A DNA stretch of 9,565 nucleotides from CAYONM01 sp964405325 (GTDB taxonomy: Bacteria; Planctomycetota; UBA11346), in the NCBI GenBank assembly GCA_964405325.1, contig CAYONM010000146.1:1-9565 (forward strand). The letters run 5' to 3'. Positions within the stretch are counted from its first letter, which is position 1. Each line of letters begins with the position of its first letter. Below the pieces are notes generated by a model, which did not search any database, had not been told where the DNA came from, and saw only the letters and a list, made by a program, of their open reading frames with translations. Below are positions 1 through 4,507 of this stretch, one piece after another. The translations under genes and the position numbers were made by a program.

Positions 1-1
1 G

Positions 2-892
2 GACATCGATCGCGAAGACCCGCAGCAGGTACTGGTCCGCTGGCCAGAGGGGGAACTGATTACGCTCTCGGCCAAAGACGCCATGCGCTTCGGAATGTGC
101 ACCGACCTTATTGACAACCTTGATGCCGTTCTGGAACAACTCGAGCTGACCCGCACCGATCTGCTGCCGCTGAAAAAAACCGTCACTGAACAGATCGCCA
201 CCACTCTCGCCGGCTGGGCCCCGCTGCTGGCTGCCGCGGCAGTACTGTTCATCATTTTCGAGATCAAGACCGCCGGGGTTGGTCTCTTCGCCATTCTCGG
301 TGCCTGCTGCGGTGTGCTGTTCTTCATTTGCCAGTTCTATCTGGACCTGGCTGGACACCTGGAAGTGGTCCTGATGCTGACTGGCCTGGTGCTAATCGGG
401 ATCGAATTGTTCACCATGGTCACCGGGGGCATCCTCGGCGCCCTCGGTGGCGGCCTGTTGCTTGGCGGCCTGATTTTGGCCTTCATGCCCAATGCCGATC
501 AGTTCGAAGTCGGCTCTGAGGGCTGGACCGGTCTGTTATTGGCCGCCCTGCAACAGGCTTCGCTGGCGGTCATCATCGGCATCGCCGGCTTGGTGGCGAT
601 AATCGCCAGGCTGCCCTACAGCTCCTTCGCCAGACGACTGGCGGTGGCCGGCGCCATCACCGGCACCAGCGAGAAGACCAGCGACCCGGACGCAACGGAT
701 GCCGACGCAACGGAGCAGATTGCCACCTGCAGTAGCGATCTACATCCGGGTGGTCAGATCCGCCTCGGCGATCGCATCGAATCCGCAAGCCTGAACGGCG
801 GCGGCTACCTGAAGGCCGGCACACGAGTACGCATCGTTGGTCAGCGCTTCGGCGAAAAACTGGTCGAGCCGCTGCCGGAGGACACCCCATGA
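2..892 (+). CDS. NfeD-family membrane serine protease, C-terminal part (5' end outside window)
   Basis: The frame is open from base 2, so the gene begins upstream and only its last 296 residues are seen. Residues 1-50 (numbered from base 2) resemble the end of the ClpP-class protease domain of long NfeD proteins: 'GELITLSAKDA' followed by 'FGMCTDLIDNLDAVLEQL' matches the usual LxTLTaxEAxxxGlaD pattern. The catalytic Ser/Lys would lie upstream and cannot be checked. Several hydrophobic membrane segments follow (about 72-113, 119-161 and 178-203). A short acidic linker then leads to a small C-terminal beta (OB-fold) domain, about 246-291, with 'GGQIRLGDRIES' and 'LKAGTRVRIVG'. Long NfeD proteins are inner-membrane proteases usually paired with a flotillin/stomatin partner, here the flotillin two genes downstream. 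The stop overlaps the next ATG by 4 bp (ATGA), suggesting translational coupling. The ATG at 83 lies inside the protease-type sequence and is not the real start. Confidence 0.87.
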   Translation, partial: DIDREDPQQVLVRWPEGELITLSAKDAMRFGMCTDLIDNLDAVLEQLELTRTDLLPLKKTVTEQIATTLAGWAPLLAAAAVLFIIFEIKTAGVGLFAILGACCGVLFFICQFYLDLAGHLEVVLMLTGLVLIGIELFTMVTGGILGALGGGLLLGGLILAFMPNADQFEVGSEGWTGLLLAALQQASLAVIIGIAGLVAIIARLPYSSFARRLAVAGAITGTSEKTSDPDATDADATEQIATCSSDLHPGGQIRLGDRIESASLNGGGYLKAGTRVRIVGQRFGEKLVEPLPEDTP

Positions 893-1425
893 GCCCCATC
901 CTGTTGCTGGCTGCCACCAGTGATGCCTGGCTGCTGGGCCAGGCGGTGACCCTGTTCGTGATCGCCCTGATTCTGATCGTTGCCGAGGTTTTCCTCATCT
1001 CCGGTGGCTTGCTCGGCATCGGTGCCGCTGCAGCAGCGGTCTTCTCCATCCAGAGCGCTTTCCAGTACGACCAGACCACCGGCTGGGTCTTCCTGGTCGC
1101 CAGTCCCATTTTGGGGTTTGCCGTCCTCCGCTTTGGCATTTACCAACTGAAACAGTCCCCACTGGTCACCCAGGCCACCGTGCAGGGTGGAAGCGGCTAT
1201 GGCAGCAGCGCCAGCAGCACGCCCGTAGTGGGCGATATCGGCACCCTGCTCACACCAGCTCGGCCTGGCGGTCGGGCCCACTTCGCGCACGGCACCTGGG
1301 ATGTACAAATGGTCAGCGGTGCCTGCGAAGCCGGCTGCCAAATCCGCATTGTCGAAGTCAGCGGACCGCGCATCCTGGCATGCCTCAACCAACCACCCAC
1401 TTCCCCAGACTCACATAAGGAGTGA
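889..1425 (+). CDS. Short NfeD-like membrane protein (OB-fold)
   Basis: This 178-residue protein has two predicted membrane segments (about residues 14-38 and 40-85, rich in Leu, Ile, Ala and Val). A Gly/Ser linker (about 103-110) is followed by a C-terminal NfeD-type OB-fold. The sequence 'VGDIGTLLTPARPGGRAHF' and the later 'AGCQIRIVEVSG' match the family pattern GxxGxxxTxLrPxGkaxf ... GxxVxVvxVxG. It lacks the ClpP-like protease domain, so it is the truncated NfeD class thought to assist flotillin-type scaffolds rather than cleave substrates. The start is supported by GGAGG at 877-881, 7 nt before the ATG, and by the 4-bp overlap with the upstream long NfeD. Its stop sits within the Shine-Dalgarno region of the next gene, again implying co-translation. 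Family membership is clear from the C-terminal motif; the exact function is inferred from the family. Confidence 0.85.
   Translation: MSPILLLAATSDAWLLGQAVTLFVIALILIVAEVFLISGGLLGIGAAAAAVFSIQSAFQYDQTTGWVFLVASPILGFAVLRFGIYQLKQSPLVTQATVQGGSGYGSSASSTPVVGDIGTLLTPARPGGRAHFAHGTWDVQMVSGACEAGCQIRIVEVSGPRILACLNQPPTSPDSHKE
1417..1422 (+). promoter_or_regulatory. Ribosome binding site deciding the floA start
   Basis: AAGGAG lies 8 nt before the ATG at 1431. The alternative in-frame GTG at 1422 would begin on the last base of this site and has no usable Shine-Dalgarno sequence of its own, so the ATG is preferred. Confidence 0.75.
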
Positions 1426-1430
1426 TCCTC

Positions 1431-2438
1431 ATGAGTACCCTCTTCACCTGGCTGATCGTCGGCGGCGGTATTGTCGCCCTGGTGATCGGCGCCTTCATCA
1501 TGGATGCCGTCAAACTCTGGTTCCAGGCCCTGCTGTCCAATGCGAGCGTTAGCCTGGTGCAGATCATCATGATGCGCTTCCGCAAGGTAAACCCCAACGT
1601 CATCATCAACTCGCGCATCGCTGCAGTCAAATCCGGACTCGACCTCTCGGCCAACGATCTGGAAGCGCACTATATGGCCGGAGGCAACGTACCGCGGGTG
1701 GTTCAGGCCCTGATTTCTGCCAGCAAGGCGAATATCGAACTGATCATGCAACGCGCCTGTGCCATTGATCTGGCTGGCCGTGATGTCCGCGAAGCAGTGG
1801 CCACCTCGGTCAACCCCAAGGTGATCGACGTCCCTTCCGGAGCCATGGGCCGTAACACGATCGACGCCATCGCTGGTGACGGCATCCAACTGAGGGTCAA
1901 AGCACGAGTCACGGTACGTACCTGCATCGACCGTCTGGTCGGCGGCGCCACGGAAGAGACCATCGTCGCTCGTGTCGGCGAAGGCATCGTCACCACCATC
2001 GGCTCGGCCAAGAGCCATATGTCCGTGCTGGAAAACCCGGACATCATCTCCAAACGCGTACTGGAGAAGGGGTTGGATGCCAACACCGCATTCGAGATCC
2101 TGTCCATCGATATCGCCGACATCGATGTTGGCGCCAACGTCGGCGCCCGCCTGCGCATCGATCAAGCGGAGGCCGATAAACAGGTCGCCCAGGCCGAAGC
2201 CGAGCGCCGCCGCGCTATGGCCGTGGCCCAGGAGCAGGAAAACATCGCGAAGGTCCAGGAAAACCGGGCCAAGGTGGTGCTGGCCGAAGCCGAAGTGCCG
2301 CTGGCCATGGCCGAGGCCTTCCGTTCTGGCCGCCTGGGCGTGATGGACTACTACCAGATGCAAAACATCACCGCCGACACCCGGATGCGCGATTCCATCG
2401 CCAAGCCCGAGGACGACAGCGGCAAGAGGCAGGACTGA
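1431..2438 (+). CDS. floA: Flotillin-like membrane scaffold protein FloA
   Basis: This 335-residue protein matches the bacterial FloA family across its length, and the length is typical. A single N-terminal hydrophobic segment (about 3-25) anchors it in the membrane. It is followed by an SPFH-type core with family hallmarks: 'AHYMAGGNVPRVVQALI' (about 79-95), 'AIDLAGRDVREAV' (about 111-123), 'ERLVGG'-like 'DRLVGGATEETIVARVGEG', and 'AFEILSIDIADIDVG'. An Ala/Glu-rich helical region (about 244-300, many E-A pairs) mediates oligomerisation in known flotillins. The tail carries 'GVMDYYQMQNITADT'. FloA proteins assemble into membrane microdomains that organise membrane proteins and secretion. The two NfeD genes directly upstream are the classic partners. 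The start is ATG 1431, chosen from the AAGGAG site; GTG 1422 would add three residues. Confidence 0.95.
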   Translation: MSTLFTWLIVGGGIVALVIGAFIMDAVKLWFQALLSNASVSLVQIIMMRFRKVNPNVIINSRIAAVKSGLDLSANDLEAHYMAGGNVPRVVQALISASKANIELIMQRACAIDLAGRDVREAVATSVNPKVIDVPSGAMGRNTIDAIAGDGIQLRVKARVTVRTCIDRLVGGATEETIVARVGEGIVTTIGSAKSHMSVLENPDIISKRVLEKGLDANTAFEILSIDIADIDVGANVGARLRIDQAEADKQVAQAEAERRRAMAVAQEQENIAKVQENRAKVVLAEAEVPLAMAEAFRSGRLGVMDYYQMQNITADTRMRDSIAKPEDDSGKRQD

Positions 2439-2442
2439 TCCC

Positions 2443-2832
2443 ATGGGGCTGTTCGATGAAATCCAGAAAGCCCTGAAGGAAGCGGCGGAGGAAGCACAGG
2501 GGCGGCCGCAACCCAGCGCCCTGAGCGAGGAGGAACTGCTAGAGCAAGAAGCAGCAGCCCGGGCTCGTATGCAGGCCATGGCCAAAAAGAAGAAGCAGAA
2601 GCAACGAGAGAAACTCGAAGCCGCCCAGCAAGCAGCCACGACCAAACCACCCACCACGGTCCAGCCACCTCCACCAACTCGGGAACGGCAACAACAATTG
2701 ACCGCCAGAAATCTGCGCAAACGTCTGCAGCATCCCGCCGCCCTGCGCGAAGCAATCCTCTGGCAAGAGGTTCTGGGCCCACCAGTGGCGCTACGCGGTC
2801 GTAGTGCTTTGCAACACCGCTTCGGGCGCTAG
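2443..2832 (+). CDS. Small charged protein of unknown function downstream of floA
   Basis: I do not recognise a named family for this 129-residue protein. The N-terminus 'MGLFDEIQKALKEAAEEAQ' would form an amphipathic helix. It is followed by an acidic stretch (about 27-37), a Lys/Gln/Glu-rich helical segment (about 40-65, with KKKKQKQ) and a Pro/Thr-rich linker (about 66-80). The C-terminal segment 'LRKRLQHPAALREAILWQE' followed by 'VLGPPVALR' looks conserved in style: I recall similar '..LREAIxxxEILGPPxALR' tails in small PVC-bacterial proteins, but cannot verify this. No signal peptide or membrane segment is visible. AGGA at 2431-2434 lies 8 nt before the ATG, and the gap to floA is only 4 bp, so it is very likely co-expressed with floA. 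A role as a soluble or peripheral partner of the flotillin is speculative. Confidence 0.7.
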   Translation: MGLFDEIQKALKEAAEEAQGRPQPSALSEEELLEQEAAARARMQAMAKKKKQKQREKLEAAQQAATTKPPTTVQPPPPTRERQQQLTARNLRKRLQHPAALREAILWQEVLGPPVALRGRSALQHRFGR

Positions 2833-2842
2833 CATCCCGCAC

Positions 2843-3145
2843 ATGGCTACAGCGTCGGTACGGAAATTTTTGATCTCGGTCGATCCAGAAGAACCGCTGG
2901 ATTATGCAGAACCCCTGGAGTACTTCGAGGAGGTCTTTACCAAGTTGGGACTTGAAAAGGTGGGCACCTACACCTTCCGCTACTCGGATCAGGAGTGCAT
3001 GATCAAGATCAACCTGGCCGAAAGCGCTGACGGCTTCTACGTGTATGGCTATGTGCAGGCCACTTGCGAGCACGCCTACCGTCTGGAGCAGATAGCCGAA
3101 GAACTCGGCGGCGCGATCATGAACCCTAGCGCCCGCGCCAGCTGA
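2843..3145 (+). CDS. Small conserved-looking protein of unknown function
   Basis: This 100-residue acidic protein is not recognised. It has no membrane segment or signal peptide. The predicted alternation of strands and helices ('VRKFLISVDPEE', 'YTFRYSDQECMIKINLAES', 'GFYVYGYVQATCEHAYRLEQIAEELGG') suggests a compact alpha/beta fold. Two cysteines (in 'DQEC' and 'ATCEH') are not in a recognisable metal motif. ATG 2843 is chosen because it lies 10 nt after the previous stop. An upstream in-frame GTG at 2804 would overlap the preceding gene by 29 bp and add 13 residues of unlikely composition. Neither start has a convincing Shine-Dalgarno sequence, so the start is uncertain and translation may depend on reinitiation. 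It is the last gene before the terminator and probably the end of the NfeD/FloA operon. Confidence 0.6.
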   Translation: MATASVRKFLISVDPEEPLDYAEPLEYFEEVFTKLGLEKVGTYTFRYSDQECMIKINLAESADGFYVYGYVQATCEHAYRLEQIAEELGGAIMNPSARAS

Positions 3146-3174
3146 TTCACGATACCATCCGCGCACAGTGCAAG

Positions 3175-3203
3175 ACCGTCGGCAACAAGCCGGCGGTTTT
3201 TTT
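3175..3203 (+). terminator. Intrinsic terminator of the NfeD/FloA operon
   Basis: A 9-bp stem, ACCGTCGGC (3175-3183) pairing with GCCGGCGGT (3189-3197) and containing one T-G wobble, closes an AACAA loop. The T tract runs from 3197 to 3203 (seven T, the first paired in the stem). It lies 30 nt after the last stop of the first block, which is the classic rho-independent arrangement. Confidence 0.88.
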
Positions 3204-3212
3204 GTGCACAAA
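3201..3212. promoter_or_regulatory. Perfect 12-bp palindrome upstream of the chemosensory promoter (possible operator)
   Basis: TTTGTGCACAAA is its own reverse complement. It overlaps the end of the terminator T tract and ends 5 bp before the proposed -35 element, centred about 46 bp upstream of the expected transcription start. That is a normal position for an activator or repressor site. No known regulator consensus is claimed. About two perfect 12-bp palindromes are expected by chance in a window of this size, so position is the main argument. Confidence 0.3.
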
Positions 3213-3217
3213 GGCCG

Positions 3218-3246
3218 TCGACGAAGGAACGGCTCTGGGGTATACT
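3218..3246 (+). promoter_or_regulatory. Candidate sigma70-type promoter of the chemosensory operon
   Basis: The -35 candidate TCGACG (3218-3223) matches 4 of 6 consensus bases. The spacer is exactly 17 bp, and the -10 TATACT (3241-3246) matches 5 of 6. It follows the terminator of the previous operon and precedes the first chemosensory gene. A start near 3253 would leave a very short leader, with the GGAGG site at its extreme 5' end, which is a weakness of this assignment. Confidence 0.42.
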
Positions 3247-3251
3247 GCAAC

Positions 3252-3256
3252 GGAGG
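3252..3256 (+). promoter_or_regulatory. Ribosome binding site deciding the start of the small receiver gene
   Basis: GGAGG lies 7 nt before ATG 3264. The frame stays open further upstream (to a GTG at 3168), but that stretch runs through the terminator and encodes nothing receiver-like, so 3264 is the real start. Confidence 0.8.
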
Positions 3257-3263
3257 TTCTGGC

Positions 3264-3665
3264 ATGGACTCGGTGCTCATCGTCGATGACGATCCCATTG
3301 CCCTCCGGGTCATGACCCGGACCAATGAACAGGCGCCCTACGACGGCGAAGTGGTCAACGATCCACGAGCGGCTCTCACCCACTGCCAGACCAAATGCTT
3401 CCCGTCCCTGGTCACTGATCAGCTGGATGGCCTGGAACGCTACCTGCCGCTGAAACGACAACGCCCACTCCTACGCGGAATCGTCTGCTCAGCCCATCTG
3501 GACTACCATCTGGTCACCAGCCTGATCGAAGCGGGCTTCGACGACTGCCTGCTCAAGCCAGTCATGCCTGCAACATTGCAACACAGCGTCAACCGCAGCC
3601 TTGCCATTCGCTTCCACTGGCAGGATCGCATTGCCCAATTGCGCGGCTTGGAGTCGAAGCAATGA
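3264..3665 (+). CDS. Single-domain response regulator (CheY-like receiver)
   Basis: This 133-residue protein consists essentially of a receiver domain, about 1-125. Phosphorylation residues are present: the acidic pocket D8-D9-D10 after 'SVLIV', the phosphoacceptor D52 in 'LVTDQLDG', the Ser/Thr switch position S76 in 'IVCSAH', and K98-P99 in 'CLLKP'. The loop after D52 is shortened: 'DQLDG' replaces the usual D-x-x-M-P-x-x-D-G, a deletion of about four residues. This may alter magnesium or partner binding, but the catalytic set is intact. No DNA-binding or other output domain follows, so it probably acts by protein-protein contact, as CheY does, or as an intermediate in a phosphorelay. It is the first gene of the chemosensory operon and overlaps the next gene by 4 bp. 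Assigning it as the system's CheY is an inference from position. Confidence 0.85.
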   Translation: MDSVLIVDDDPIALRVMTRTNEQAPYDGEVVNDPRAALTHCQTKCFPSLVTDQLDGLERYLPLKRQRPLLRGIVCSAHLDYHLVTSLIEAGFDDCLLKPVMPATLQHSVNRSLAIRFHWQDRIAQLRGLESKQ

Positions 3666-4489
3666 GCGAATTGGATGACTTTGTCGCCGATTTCCGGCAG
3701 GAGAGCCAGGAATCTCTGCGCCTGATCGAAGCACGCATCATGGCCATGGAGGCCGGCGATCACGAAGCCGTCAATGAGGTCTTCCGCGCCCTGCATTCCA
3801 TGAAGGGCGGTTCAAGCTTCTTCGACCTGATGCACATCAACCGTGTCGCACATCAGCTTGAGAATATCCTGGACGAGGTCCGCGATGGCCGACGAGCGAT
3901 CACCCAGGACCTGACCGATCTGCTCCTGCGCGGCGCCGACCTGCTCGAGAGCATGCTGGCGCATCCCGCCTGCGGCGAGGAACACGACATCGAGCCGATG
4001 CTCGAAGCCATTGCCAATTACGCCGGCTATACGCCGTGCAGCACGCACACCATCCTCCTCGGCGAGGCTTCCGCCACCACCGCAGCCGATCAGCCAGAGC
4101 CAATACCCGACGAAACGAGCTCCAGCCCACCCCCCTTCGGCACCTGGCTGGTACAACAGGACCACCTCGAAGCCACAATCGTGTTGCAGGCGCTGATCAC
4201 CCAACAACAGCTCCAGAGCGAACCACTGCAGGTCCTCAGCGATCTCGGCCTGTCTGCCGAAGCCTGTCTGACCATCGCCAATCACAGTGGGCGCCAGCAC
4301 CAGCACCCATTCGAAACCGGCTACATATTGGGCCTGATCAACCAGCAACAGGCCGATGAAGCCAGACAAGTCATCGAACAGAGCCGCCCCCCGCTGGGGC
4401 AGATCCTGGTCCAGAACAAGATCGCCGAAGCAGAACAAGTTCGCGAGTGGCTCCACTGTTATTTCGACATGACAAGCGGTAGTCTTTGA
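3662..4489 (+). CDS. Stand-alone Hpt-domain protein with C-terminal helical repeat region
   Basis: The N-terminal 110 residues of this 275-residue protein form a CheA-type histidine phosphotransfer domain, with phospho-accepting H45 in 'FRALHSMKGGSSFF' and a following helix 'RVAHQLENILDEVRDG'. A low-complexity linker (about 135-160, Pro/Ser/Thr-rich) follows. The C-terminal part (about 161-270) has helical units resembling the 'LGxILVxxgxIxxxQ' pattern of GspE/MshE N-terminal domains: 'TGYILGLINQQQADEARQVI' and 'LGQILVQNKIAEAEQV'. In other proteins that domain binds nucleotides such as cyclic-di-GMP, but the link here rests on pattern only. There is no ATPase domain, so it must receive phosphate from CheA or a receiver. 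It is translationally coupled to the upstream receiver (4-bp overlap; GGAG at 3650-3653). It is unusual as a separate gene directly before a CheA that has its own Hpt domain. Confidence 0.83.
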   Translation: MSELDDFVADFRQESQESLRLIEARIMAMEAGDHEAVNEVFRALHSMKGGSSFFDLMHINRVAHQLENILDEVRDGRRAITQDLTDLLLRGADLLESMLAHPACGEEHDIEPMLEAIANYAGYTPCSTHTILLGEASATTAADQPEPIPDETSSSPPPFGTWLVQQDHLEATIVLQALITQQQLQSEPLQVLSDLGLSAEACLTIANHSGRQHQHPFETGYILGLINQQQADEARQVIEQSRPPLGQILVQNKIAEAEQVREWLHCYFDMTSGSL

Positions 4490-4507
4490 AAAGGAAAGGC
4501 GCCAGGC

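Noticed and set aside
1197..2720. A 507-codon open frame on the minus strand opposite floA
   Set aside because: It lies antisense to a well-supported FloA gene. Its composition (His, Asp and Gly-rich low complexity) is typical of the reverse strand of GC-rich coding DNA, and no family is recognisable.
3168..3263. N-terminal extension of the small receiver from a GTG at 3168
   Set aside because: It would be translated through the terminator hairpin and promoter, and the 32 added residues are basic with no fold. GGAGG before ATG 3264 and the receiver's normal first strand decide the start.
2351..3325. A 324-codon minus-strand frame spanning the floA end, both small genes and the terminator
   Set aside because: It crosses a strong + strand terminator and promoter region, and its translation shows no domain. 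It is a shadow of the + strand genes.
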